NCBI RefSeq assembly: GCF_003289965.1
Contig: NZ_QMBQ01000003.1
Location: 310,001-374,000, forward strand
Reading direction: 5' to 3'
Length of the DNA: 64,000 bases
From: Mesorhizobium atlanticum
Lineage (GTDB): Bacteria > Pseudomonadota > Alphaproteobacteria > Rhizobiales > Rhizobiaceae
Shown: positions 35,326 through 43,552 of the stretch, in pieces
Layout: each line of letters begins with the position of its first letter
Numbering within the stretch: position 1 is the first letter of the stretch
Position numbers and translations under genes: made by a program
The notes under the pieces: generated by a model
Seen by the model: only the letters and a program-made list of their open reading frames with translations
Told to the model about the DNA's origin: nothing
Databases searched by the model: none

Positions 35326-36123
35326 CTACGACAGCCAGTCGGTCAGCTTCGCCTTACGCACATCCTTGACCAGATTGATAAATCCGTCTGCCTGATGCTC
35401 GGCGGTGAGCCGGCCCTTCTCGGGCGTGGCGATCGAGGCATCGCCGACCACGCCGTTGGGGTTTAGGTCGCTGGCGATCCAGGCGAAGGCGTGCGTTCCG
35501 GTGTGGCGCAGCAGGGCGAATTCCTTTTCGGCGCGGCCGACATTGGAGACAAAATTGTCCGCCTTGCCCATGTCGACGAGATCGGGCCGGAAATGCAGCA
35601 TCAGCGAGGTCTCGACATCACCGCCATGGATGCCGTGACGGTCTTCGAGCTCGGTATACATGCCGGCCGGGCGGCCGAAACGCTGCCAGCTCGTCTTCAC
35701 CGACAGCATTTTGGCGCGCACACGCAATTCGCGCGAAACGATGCCCATGATCTCTTCATTGCCGCCATGCGAATTGACGATGATCAGCTTTCTGACCCCG
35801 GCGCGCGCAATCGACAGGCCAAGCTCGGTCCAGGCATCCACCAGCGTGGTCGCCGGCAGGGTGAGGGTGCCGGGTGCATGCAGGTGCTCGTTCGACTTGC
35901 CGACCGCCTGTACCGGCAGGATGCGGATGTCGAGGTCGTCGGGCAGGCGCGCGATCACCGTCTCCAGCATGCCCGTCATGATCGAGGTGTCGGTCGAGAC
36001 CGGCAGATGCGGGCCATGCTGCTCGATCGCCGCCACCGGAAGCACGGCAATGGTCGCTTCGGCGTCGATCGAGGCATATTCTGTCGTCCGGTAGTCGCCC
36101 CACCACACACGTTTTTTGGCCAC
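35326..36123 (-). CDS. Creatininase-family amidohydrolase
   Basis: 265 residues with the creatininase metal site: Glu34, His36 (IEQHGPHLP), Asp45 (STDTS), His119 (NSHGGN) and the HGGDVETS segment (Glu170). True creatininase has NGHYEN, where the Glu binds the second metal. Here that position is Gly or Asn, as in other family members that hydrolyse unrelated amides. The substrate is therefore probably not creatinine. It lies 66 bases downstream of the Rid gene on the same strand. Confidence 0.85.
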   Translation of the reverse strand: MAKKRVWWGDYRTTEYASIDAEATIAVLPVAAIEQHGPHLPVSTDTSIMTGMLETVIARLPDDLDIRILPVQAVGKSNEHLHAPGTLTLPATTLVDAWTELGLSIARAGVRKLIIVNSHGGNEEIMGIVSRELRVRAKMLSVKTSWQRFGRPAGMYTELEDRHGIHGGDVETSLMLHFRPDLVDMGKADNFVSNVGRAEKEFALLRHTGTHAFAWIASDLNPNGVVGDASIATPEKGRLTAEHQADGFINLVKDVRKAKLTDWLS

Positions 36124-36189
36124 TCTGGTCTCCGATTGCTCTGCCGTCCGCTCCGTTCGGTGTAATGCGCTTGTTGGCTACGGGCAACG

Positions 36190-36573
36190 CTATCCCGCCG
36201 CCAAGACCTCCACCTCGACCTTGAACTCCGGACGGGCGAAGCCGGAAACGATCATCAGTGTCGATGCCGGCGCGGGATCGGAAAAGAGCCGGTTGCGAAC
36301 GTCCATATAAGGCTGCAGATGGGCACGATCGGTGACGAAGGCGTTGATGCGCACGGTGTCGTTCAAGGTCAGCCCGGCCTCGCTCAGGATCGCGGCGATA
36401 TTCTTGAAGCAAAGCTCGGCCTGCGCGCCTGCGTCCTCGGGAACATGGTCGTCAGCGCCGATGCCCAGTTGACCGGAGCACAGCACAAGCCGCTTTCCGG
36501 CAGGTATTTCAACGCCGTGGCTGTAACGGGCGAAGGGCGGCTTGATGGTCTTGGGGGCGAGGTATTTCAGCAT
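36190..36573 (-). CDS. Rid-family protein (YjgF/YER057c/UK114)
   Basis: 127 residues, the standard trimeric Rid fold: SHGVEIPAGKRLVLCSGQLGIGADDH, CFKNIAAILSEAGLTLNDTVRINAFVTD and KVEVEVLAAG. Canonical RidA has an Arg in the last conserved block that binds the imine substrate. Here the aligned stretch is ASTLMIVSGFARPEF, with Ser/Thr in that place, so it probably belongs to a Rid subgroup without general imine deaminase activity. It leads the minus-strand pair with the creatininase-family gene and faces the ABC transporter operon. Confidence 0.88.
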   Translation of the reverse strand: MLKYLAPKTIKPPFARYSHGVEIPAGKRLVLCSGQLGIGADDHVPEDAGAQAELCFKNIAAILSEAGLTLNDTVRINAFVTDRAHLQPYMDVRNRLFSDPAPASTLMIVSGFARPEFKVEVEVLAAG

Positions 36574-36652
36574 GGCATTCTCCTGTGCGCCTGCAGACTA
36601 AGGCTCGATTCATGAAACCTTCAAGATGCGGTGCATGCCGCCCGAGCGATTA

Positions 36653-36666
36653 TGGACAGGCGTCCA
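36653..36666. promoter_or_regulatory. Inverted repeat TGGAC-N4-GTCCA, possible operator
   Basis: TGGACAGGCGTCCA is the clearest dyad in the 252-base divergent region between the Rid gene and the ABC operon. No regulator gene lies in the locus. Operator role is inferred from position only. Confidence 0.4.
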
Positions 36667-36825
36667 AAAAATAGGCACGATGCCTCGCGCACAGCATGAC
36701 CCTTCCGGTCTCGGCAATGACTGCCGCGCAAGCGGGCGGCCCGGGCGGTGGCATGTGTCTTGCTTCTTGAACCAATGGTGTCGAGCCCAGCGCGCTGCGC
36801 GCCGGAGCCAAGAGAGGGTGAGTTT

Positions 36826-37830
36826 ATGATCGGAAATGGTAAGATCCTGGCGGGCTCGATCGCCTTGCTGGTGGCGGGCACGCTGGCTGCTGCCGCGAAC
36901 GAGAAGGTGACGTTCGGCACCAACTGGCTGGCCGAGCCGGAGCATGGCGGCTACTACCAGGCCGTTGCCGACGGCACCTATGCCGCCTGCGGCCTCGACG
37001 TCACCATCATGCAGGGTGGCCCGCAGGTCAGCGGCCGGCCGATGCTGCTTGCCGGCAAGATCGATTTCTACATGGGCGGCAATCTGCTGTCGGCCTTCGA
37101 CGCCGTGCAGCAGGGCATCCCGATGCGCGTCGTCGCCGCCGACTTCCAGAAGGACCCGCAGGTCATCATGTCCCAGCCGGGGCAGGGGCTGGACAAATGG
37201 GAAGACCTCAAGAACGCCGACCAGTACATCCTCGGGGACGAGGGCGCGCAGACCTTCTTCCAGTGGATGGTGACCGAGCTCGGCTTCGATCCCGCCAAGC
37301 GCGTGCCCTACACCTTCAATCCGGCGCCCTTCATCGCCAACAAGAAGTCGATCCAGCAGGGCTATGTCACGTCCGAGCCGTTCGCGGTGCAGAAGGCCGG
37401 CGGCTTCGTGCCGAACCAGTTCCTGCTCGCCGACTATGGCTGGGATACCTATGCGACGACCGTCGAGGTGATGCAGGACACGATCGACAAGCGGCCGGAG
37501 GTCGTACAGTGCTTCGTCGATGGCTCGGCCAAGGGCTGGTATAATTATCTCTACGGCGACAACAAAGCCGCCAACGACATGATCAAGAAGGACAATCCGG
37601 ACATGACGGATGAGCAGATCGCCTTCTCGATCGAGCAGCTGAAGAAGTTCGGCGTGGTCGATTCCGGCGATTCGGAGAAGCTTGGCATCGGCGCCATGAC
37701 CGACGCCCGCATCCAGAGCTTCTACGACAAGATGGTCAAGGCCAAGGTCGCGCAGCCGGGTATCGACATCAAGAAGGCCTACACGCTGGCCTTCGTCAAC
37801 AAGGGGGTCGGGCTGGAGTTGAAGAAGTAA
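36826..37830 (+). CDS. ABC transporter substrate-binding protein, NMT1/THI5-like
   Basis: 334 residues from the ATG at 36826 after AGAGAGGGTGAG; a longer frame upstream lacks a ribosome site. A signal peptide (MIGNGKILAGSIALLVAGTLAAA) is cleaved near residue 23. The body is NMT1/THI5-like: TFGTNWLAEPEHGGYYQAVADGTY, DFYMGGNLLSAFDAVQQGIPMRVVAA and VTSEPFAVQKAGG. Relatives bind hydroxymethylpyrimidine precursors, taurine, sulfonates or nitrate. It begins a co-directional set with ATPase, permease and catabolic enzymes, so the ligand is probably the substrate of those enzymes. Confidence 0.9.
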   Translation: MIGNGKILAGSIALLVAGTLAAAANEKVTFGTNWLAEPEHGGYYQAVADGTYAACGLDVTIMQGGPQVSGRPMLLAGKIDFYMGGNLLSAFDAVQQGIPMRVVAADFQKDPQVIMSQPGQGLDKWEDLKNADQYILGDEGAQTFFQWMVTELGFDPAKRVPYTFNPAPFIANKKSIQQGYVTSEPFAVQKAGGFVPNQFLLADYGWDTYATTVEVMQDTIDKRPEVVQCFVDGSAKGWYNYLYGDNKAANDMIKKDNPDMTDEQIAFSIEQLKKFGVVDSGDSEKLGIGAMTDARIQSFYDKMVKAKVAQPGIDIKKAYTLAFVNKGVGLELKK

Positions 37831-37845
37831 GGCGGCCTGCCTGAG

Positions 37846-38664
37846 ATGATCCAGGAGAAAGTGGCGCAGAAAACAGCATCGGGCGAGGGCCCGATGCTGT
37901 TGTCGCTGCGCAATGTCGGCAAGATCTTTTCCAACGGCGTGACGGCGCTGAGCAAGGTCGACCTCGCCATCCGCGAGGGCGATTTCCTCAGCCTGCTCGG
38001 CCCGTCCGGCTGCGGCAAGTCGACGGCGCTCAGGTTGATCGCCGGCCTGTCGACGCCGACCTCCGGGCAGCTCGACTGGCGCGGCTCGATCGACCGCTCG
38101 AACATCGGCTTCGTCTTCCAGGAGCCGACGCTGCTGCCTTGGGCGAGCGTCTTCGACAATGTCTGGCTGCCGCTGCGGCTCAAGGGCGTGTCGCGGGCAA
38201 AGGCCGAACCCGCCGTCATGGAGATGCTGGCGCGCGTCCACCTCAACGGTTTCGAGAATTCCGTGCCGCGCGAGCTTTCCGGCGGCATGAAGATGCGCGT
38301 TTCGATCGCACGGGCCATGGTGACCAAGCCGCGCATCCTCCTGATGGACGAGCCGTTCGCGGCGCTGGATGAGATCACCCGCTTCAAGCTCAACAACGAC
38401 CTTCTGGAACTGTGGCAGGACGAGCGTTTCACTGTGGTCTTCGTCACCCACAGCGTCTTCGAAAGCGTGTTCCTGTCCAGCCGCGTCGTCGTCATGGCCG
38501 CGCGGCCCGGCCGCGTTTTCGGCGAGCTCCCCATCAGCGCGCCTTATCCGCGCGACGAGGTATTCCGGACCTCACCGGACTACGCCGCGCTTTGCCGCCA
38601 GGCTTCGGACGTGCTGGTCGACGCCATCAACTCAACCGCCGGACCACACCATGACGGCCATTGA
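37846..38664 (+). CDS. ABC transporter ATP-binding protein
   Basis: 272 residues. Walker A GPSGCGKST at 52-60, signature LSGGMKM at 144-150, Walker B LLMDEP at 165-170, then the switch histidine in FVTHSVFESVFL. It belongs to the nitrate/sulfonate/taurine (SsuB/TauB) group, whose partners are NMT1-like binding proteins. The gene lies 15 bases after the binding-protein gene and overlaps the permease gene by 14 bases. Confidence 0.92.
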   Translation: MIQEKVAQKTASGEGPMLLSLRNVGKIFSNGVTALSKVDLAIREGDFLSLLGPSGCGKSTALRLIAGLSTPTSGQLDWRGSIDRSNIGFVFQEPTLLPWASVFDNVWLPLRLKGVSRAKAEPAVMEMLARVHLNGFENSVPRELSGGMKMRVSIARAMVTKPRILLMDEPFAALDEITRFKLNNDLLELWQDERFTVVFVTHSVFESVFLSSRVVVMAARPGRVFGELPISAPYPRDEVFRTSPDYAALCRQASDVLVDAINSTAGPHHDGH

Positions 38665-39502
38665 AGACGCCACGTTGAAGCTGGATCCCGAAGAGGCGCG
38701 GCGCGTGCGCCAGGAGCGGCTGGAACGTATCGGCAAATGGGTGCTGCCGCTGGCGATCATGGTGCTGGCGATCTGGCTGTGGGATCGGATCTGCGTCTGG
38801 AACGAGATCCCGCAATATATCCTGCCGCGGCCGGGCGTGGTGCTGCAGACGCTGCACAATGATGCCCGGCTGTTGTTCTCCTCGCTGCTGGTGACGCTCA
38901 GGATCACCTTCCTCAGCCTGTTGCTCGCGGTCATCGGCGGCGTCGGGCTGGCGGTGCTGTTCGCGCAGTCGAAATGGGTGGAGATGTCGTTCTTCCCTTT
39001 CGCCATCGTGCTGCAGGTGACGCCGATCGTGGCCATCTTCCCGCTGATCAACATCTATGTGAACAACCAGACCGTCAAACTGCTGCTCTGCGCCTGGATC
39101 GTCGCCTTCTTCCCGATCCTCTCCAACACCACGCTCGGGCTGAACTCCGTCGACAGGAACCTGCGCGACCTGTTCAAGCTCAACGGCGCGACACGCTGGC
39201 AGCAATTGCGCTATCTGCGCCTGCCGGCGGCGATGCCCTATTTCCTCGGCGGACTGAAAATCGCTGGCGGCCTGTCGCTGATCGGCGCCGTGGTCGCCGA
39301 ATTCGTCGCCGGCGCGCAGGGGCAGTCGTCGGGGCTTGCCTCGCGTATCATCGAGGCCGGCTACCGGCTCAACGCGCCACGCCTGTTCGCGGCGCTGATC
39401 CTGATCTCGCTCACCGGCATCCTGATTTTCCTGGTGCTGTCGCTGGTGTCGCATCTGATCCTGCGCCGCTGGCACGAGAGTGCGCTCAAGCAGGAGCGCT
39501 AG
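38651..39502 (+). CDS. ABC transporter permease
   Basis: 283 residues from the ATG at 38651. About six helices are visible, with the EAA loop LFKLNGATRWQQLRYLRLPAAMPYFLGGLKIAGG that docks on the ATPase. It is the SsuC/TauC type inner-membrane subunit of the importer encoded by the two preceding genes. The amidohydrolase gene follows after 42 bases. Confidence 0.92.
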   Translation: MTAIEDATLKLDPEEARRVRQERLERIGKWVLPLAIMVLAIWLWDRICVWNEIPQYILPRPGVVLQTLHNDARLLFSSLLVTLRITFLSLLLAVIGGVGLAVLFAQSKWVEMSFFPFAIVLQVTPIVAIFPLINIYVNNQTVKLLLCAWIVAFFPILSNTTLGLNSVDRNLRDLFKLNGATRWQQLRYLRLPAAMPYFLGGLKIAGGLSLIGAVVAEFVAGAQGQSSGLASRIIEAGYRLNAPRLFAALILISLTGILIFLVLSLVSHLILRRWHESALKQER

Positions 39503-39544
39503 AGTGGTGGGAGCCCCAGAGGAAATCGCGAAGAGGACCAGATC

Positions 39545-40846
39545 TTGATACCTGCCTCTGGTTCGTACCTGCTTGCCAATGCTCGCGTTCACCGTTCGCT
39601 GACGCCCGGGCTTGCCGCAAGTTACGACGCTGATGGTTTCGCGCTTGCCGACATGGCCGTTACCGGCGGCAAGATTTCGAGCATTGCGGCGCGTGGGAGA
39701 TCGAAGACGCCAGCCGACGCAATCGATCTTGCCGGCCGGATCGTGCTGCCGTGTTTCGTCGACTGTCATACCCATATCGACAAGGGCCATATCTGGCCGC
39801 GAAAGCCCAATCCCGACGGCACCTTCATGGGCGCGCTCAACGCCACAGGTGCCGACCGCACCGCGCGGTGGAGCGCGGAAGATGTCGCGCGGCGCATGGA
39901 TTTCTCGCTGCGCTCGGCCTACGCGCATGGCACCAAGGCCTTGCGCACCCACCTCGACAGCGTGCGACCGCAAGAAGAGATCTCCTGGCCGGTGTTCGAG
40001 ATGATGCGGGAAAAATGGCGCGGCAGGATCGATCTGCAAGCCGCCTGCCTGCTCGGCATCGAAGGCGTGCGCGACAAGGGCTGGTTCGACAAGCTGGCCA
40101 AACGCGTCGCGGCGGCCAAGGGTGTGCTCGGCGTCGTCACCTATATGGTGTCCGATCTCGAGGAACTGCTCGACCAGGTTTTCGCTGAAGCGATCAGGCA
40201 TGGGCTCGATCTCGACTTCCATGCCGACGAGACCGACGACGTCGCGGCGATCTCGCTGAAGAAGATCGCCGAGGCGTCGCTGTGGAGCGGCTTTGAGGGC
40301 AACATCCTGGTCGGCCATTGCTGCTCGCTGGCGCGGCAACCGGACCTCGAGGTTCTCGACACGCTGGACAAGGTGGCGAAGGCCCGGCTCGCCGTGGTGT
40401 CGCTGCCGATGTGCAATCTCTATCTGCAGGACCGGCGCAACAATCACACCACCCCGCGCTGGCGCGGCGTGACGCTGCTGCACGAGATGAAGGCGCGCGG
40501 CATCAAGGTGGCGGTCGCCTCCGACAACACGCGCGATCCATTCTACGCCTATGGCGATCTCGACATGCTGGAAGTCTATCGCATGGCGACACGCATCCTG
40601 CACTTCGACCATCCGGTCGGCGACTGGCCGAAGGCGGTGGCGGCGACGCCGGCCGAGGTGATGCGGCTCGACGATGCCGGGAAGCTTGCTGCCGGCGGCA
40701 GCGCCGACTTCATCGTCTTCAAGGGACGCAGCTGGACCGAATTGCTGTCGCGGCCCGAATCGGATCGCATCGTCGTGCGCGAGGGCAGGGCGATCGAACG
40801 CCAACTGCCCGACTATGCCGAACTCGACGAATTGATGGTGGGATGA
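39545..40846 (+). CDS. Cytosine-deaminase-like amidohydrolase
   Basis: 433 residues from a TTG at 39545 with AGAGGA seven bases before it. The metal site follows the CodA pattern: CHTHIDKGH (His75, His77), DFHADETDD, VGHCCSLA and the catalytic Asp in VASDNTRDPFYAYGD. CodA-group enzymes deaminate cytosine, isoguanine, creatinine or related amino-heterocycles. In this operon it is likely the first enzyme acting on the imported compound, releasing ammonia or opening a ring. The substrate is not decidable from sequence. Confidence 0.88.
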   Translation: MIPASGSYLLANARVHRSLTPGLAASYDADGFALADMAVTGGKISSIAARGRSKTPADAIDLAGRIVLPCFVDCHTHIDKGHIWPRKPNPDGTFMGALNATGADRTARWSAEDVARRMDFSLRSAYAHGTKALRTHLDSVRPQEEISWPVFEMMREKWRGRIDLQAACLLGIEGVRDKGWFDKLAKRVAAAKGVLGVVTYMVSDLEELLDQVFAEAIRHGLDLDFHADETDDVAAISLKKIAEASLWSGFEGNILVGHCCSLARQPDLEVLDTLDKVAKARLAVVSLPMCNLYLQDRRNNHTTPRWRGVTLLHEMKARGIKVAVASDNTRDPFYAYGDLDMLEVYRMATRILHFDHPVGDWPKAVAATPAEVMRLDDAGKLAAGGSADFIVFKGRSWTELLSRPESDRIVVREGRAIERQLPDYAELDELMVG

Positions 40847-42243
40847 TGGATATCGCAGCGCTGAAGCGCGACCTCGACGGGATCAAGATCGACGACCACC
40901 CGGCCATCGTCCAGCAGAAGAGCCGCGACTTCTACTGGTACAGCCCGGTGCTGAAGGCACAGCTCGATCATGTGAAAGGCGATCTCATAGTAACACCGAA
41001 GGACGAGGACGAGGTCATCCGCGTGCTTGCCGCCTGTCACAAGCACGGCGTGCCGGTGACGCCGCGCGGCAGCGGCACCGGCAATTACGGGCAGGCGATG
41101 CCGTTGTCGGGAGGCGTGGTGCTCAACCTCGCCGAGATGAACGCGATCAAGTCGATCGCGCCTGGGCGCGTGGTGACCGGACCGGGCGCGGTGCTCGCCG
41201 AGATCGACAAGGCGACGCGGGCGCATTCCAGCCAGGAACTGCGCATGTCTCCCTCGACCTACAACACCGCCTCGATCGGCGGCTTCGTCGCCGGCGGCTC
41301 GGGCGGCGTTGGCTCGATCCGCTGGGGCGGGTTGCGCGACCTCGGCAATGTCATTCGCCTGCGGACCGTGACCATGGAAGCCGAGCCGCGCGTCATGGAG
41401 CTCACCGGCGAAGAGGTGCTCAAGGTGATGCACGCCTACGGCACCAACGGCATCATCACCGAGGTCGAAATGCCGCTGACGGCCTCCTATGACTGGATCG
41501 ACGTCATTGTCGGTTTCGACGATTTCATGGACGCGGCCGGGTTCGGCAACGATCTCGCCGTGCAGGACGGCATCTTGGCCAAGCTGATCACGCCGATCGC
41601 CGCGCCTATCCCTTACGACTATTTCAAGCGGCACCAGAAATTCTTCCGGCGCGAGCAGAGCATCGTCGTGTGCATGATCGCGCCGCATGCGATGGACGCC
41701 TTTATCGCCTTCGTGCGCAGCACCAGGGGCGAGATCGTGTTCCGGGCCGACCGGGAGACCGACCTCAAAGGGCTCCCGCCGGCCTATGAGCTCACCTGGA
41801 ACCACACGACGCTGCGCGCTATCCGGGTCGATCCGACGATCACCTATCTGCAGGCACGCTACCCGTCGCCGGATCATCTCGCCCATGTCAAGGCGATGGT
41901 CGAGCGGTTTGGTGACGAGGTGCCGGCGCATCTCGAGTTCATCCGCTTCGACGGCGCGATCGGCGCCGCCGGCCTGCCGCTGGTGCGCTACACCACGGAA
42001 GAGCGGCTCAACGAGATCATTCGCATCCACGAGGACAATGGCTGCTGGATCTTCAACCCGCATCGCTACACGCTGGAGGAGGGAGGCATGAAGCGAACGG
42101 ACGATGTGCAGCTTGCCTTCAAGCGCCAGACCGATCCACAAGGGCTGCTCAACCCCGGCAAGATGATAGCCTGGGAAAACCCCGCCTACGATTATCGCTC
42201 GGGCAAGCCCTTCCTGTTCAAGGGCCTGCAAAAGGCGGGCTGA
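40843..42243 (+). CDS. FAD-binding oxidoreductase (GlcD/PCMH type)
   Basis: 466 residues. The ATG at 40843 overlaps the amidohydrolase stop; a second ATG follows at once. The PCMH-type FAD domain is seen in TPRGSGTGNYGQAMPLSGGVVLNLAEMNAI and STYNTASIGGFVAGGSGGVGSIRWGG. The C-terminus NPGKMIAW is typical of GlcD/D-lactate dehydrogenase relatives. It probably oxidises a hydroxy acid or heterocycle produced by the operon. Its electron acceptor is unknown; two flavodoxin-fold proteins encoded next could be partners. Confidence 0.88.
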   Translation: MMDIAALKRDLDGIKIDDHPAIVQQKSRDFYWYSPVLKAQLDHVKGDLIVTPKDEDEVIRVLAACHKHGVPVTPRGSGTGNYGQAMPLSGGVVLNLAEMNAIKSIAPGRVVTGPGAVLAEIDKATRAHSSQELRMSPSTYNTASIGGFVAGGSGGVGSIRWGGLRDLGNVIRLRTVTMEAEPRVMELTGEEVLKVMHAYGTNGIITEVEMPLTASYDWIDVIVGFDDFMDAAGFGNDLAVQDGILAKLITPIAAPIPYDYFKRHQKFFRREQSIVVCMIAPHAMDAFIAFVRSTRGEIVFRADRETDLKGLPPAYELTWNHTTLRAIRVDPTITYLQARYPSPDHLAHVKAMVERFGDEVPAHLEFIRFDGAIGAAGLPLVRYTTEERLNEIIRIHEDNGCWIFNPHRYTLEEGGMKRTDDVQLAFKRQTDPQGLLNPGKMIAWENPAYDYRSGKPFLFKGLQKAG

Positions 42244-42824
42244 TGAACATCCTCGTGCTCTACGCGCATCCGGTGGAGACCAGCTTCAACGCCGGCCTGC
42301 ACCGGACGATCGTCGAGCGCCTGACCGCGGCGGGTCATACGATTGATGACTGCGATCTCTATGCCGAGAATTTCGATCCGCGGCTGACGCGGACTGAGCG
42401 GCTTGGCTATCACGACCAGCGCAGTCCTGCCGATGCTGTCGCCGGCTATGTCGGAAGGCTGCGCAATGCCGAAGCGCTGGTGCTGTCCTTCCCGGTCTGG
42501 AACTACGGCTATCCGGCGATCCTGAAAGGCTTCTTCGATCGCGTCTTCCTGCCCGGCGTGTCGTTCAAGCTGGTCGACGGCAAGGTGCGGCCGACACTGC
42601 ACAATATCCGCAAGATGGCGGCCATCACCACCTACGGCGGCAGCCGCTTCCGCGCCATGCTGATGGGCGACCCGCCACGCAAGATCGTCAAGCGCATGCT
42701 GCGAGCGACCATCAGGCCCGGCGCTCCCGTTTCCTATCTCGCGCACTATTCGATGAATCTTTCGACCGATGAGACGCGCAAGGCCTTCATGGCAAAGGTC
42801 GCGGCGACAATGGACGCCTTCTGA
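42243..42824 (+). CDS. NAD(P)H dehydrogenase (quinone)-like flavoprotein 1
   Basis: 193 residues, start overlapping the preceding stop (TGATG). Flavodoxin-like fold of the NQO/KefF/MdaB family: LVLYAHPVETSFNAGL binds the FMN/FAD phosphate, and FPVWNYGYPAILKGFFDRVFLPGVSF is the signature. It is paralogous to the next gene; both carry DLYAENFDP after the second strand. It probably reduces a quinone-like or heteroaromatic metabolite with NAD(P)H. Confidence 0.88.
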   Translation: MNILVLYAHPVETSFNAGLHRTIVERLTAAGHTIDDCDLYAENFDPRLTRTERLGYHDQRSPADAVAGYVGRLRNAEALVLSFPVWNYGYPAILKGFFDRVFLPGVSFKLVDGKVRPTLHNIRKMAAITTYGGSRFRAMLMGDPPRKIVKRMLRATIRPGAPVSYLAHYSMNLSTDETRKAFMAKVAATMDAF

Positions 42825-43411
42825 TGCGCGTGCTGGTGGTCTATTGCCATCCGGTGCCGGAAAGCTACTGCGCGGCGATCCGCGACACGGCGATCGAGGT
42901 GCTGACGCGAAGAGGCTGGGATGTGCGTTTGCTGGACCTCTATGCAGAGAATTTCGATCCGGTGATGAGCTGCGAGGAACGGCGTTTCTACAACGACCGC
43001 GCGCCTGAGGATCCGGCGCTCAAGCCGCACTTCGACCTTCTTATGTGGGCCGAGGCGATCCTCTTCATCTATCCGACCTGGTGGTACGGATTGCCGGCGA
43101 TGCTGAAGGGCTGGTTCGACCGGGTCTGGGCGACCGACATCGCGTTTAAGCTGCCGGCCGGGAAGGGGCGTATCACGTCGCTGATGCGGCATGTGACCAA
43201 GGTCGGCGTCATCACCACCTGCGGCGCTCCGACCTGGTGGAGCGTCGTCGTCGGCCAGCCGGGCCGCAAGACGATCCTGCGCGGCATGCGTGCGCTGTGC
43301 GCCACGCGCTGCAAGACGTTCTTCCTGGCGCACTATCTGATGGATTCGTCCACGCCGAAGACGAGAGCGGCGTTTTTGGGGAAGGTGAGGGCGAAGCTGG
43401 AGCGGTTTTGA
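42824..43411 (+). CDS. NAD(P)H dehydrogenase (quinone)-like flavoprotein 2
   Basis: 195 residues, start overlapping the previous stop by one base. Same family as its neighbour: VLVVYCHPVPESYCAAI and YPTWWYGLPAMLKGWFDRVWATDIAF. The two proteins are clearly related along their length but strongly diverged, so this is an old tandem duplication, perhaps forming a heteromer or acting on successive intermediates. It ends the plus-strand operon. A rhizobial hairpin repeat follows. Confidence 0.88.
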   Translation: MRVLVVYCHPVPESYCAAIRDTAIEVLTRRGWDVRLLDLYAENFDPVMSCEERRFYNDRAPEDPALKPHFDLLMWAEAILFIYPTWWYGLPAMLKGWFDRVWATDIAFKLPAGKGRITSLMRHVTKVGVITTCGAPTWWSVVVGQPGRKTILRGMRALCATRCKTFFLAHYLMDSSTPKTRAAFLGKVRAKLERF

Positions 43412-43420
43412 GGTTAGCTT

Positions 43421-43546
43421 TCTTCTCCCCGTTCTACGGGGAGAAGATGGCGGCAGCCAGATGAGGGGCGGCGCGAACTTACGAGAGGCTGGCGCTGCCC
43501 CTCATCCGCCCTTCGGGCACCTTCTCCCCGCGGAACGGGGAGAAGG
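43421..43546. repeat. Rhizobial CTTCTCCCCG/CGGGGAGAAG palindromic element
   Basis: Two small hairpins (tctccccgttctacggggaga and tctccccgcggaacggggaga) flank a central inverted pair agatgaggggc / gcccctcat. The element fills the gap between two convergent operons. This class of intergenic palindrome is widespread in rhizobia. Confidence 0.85.
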
Positions 43547-43552
43547 AAGAGA

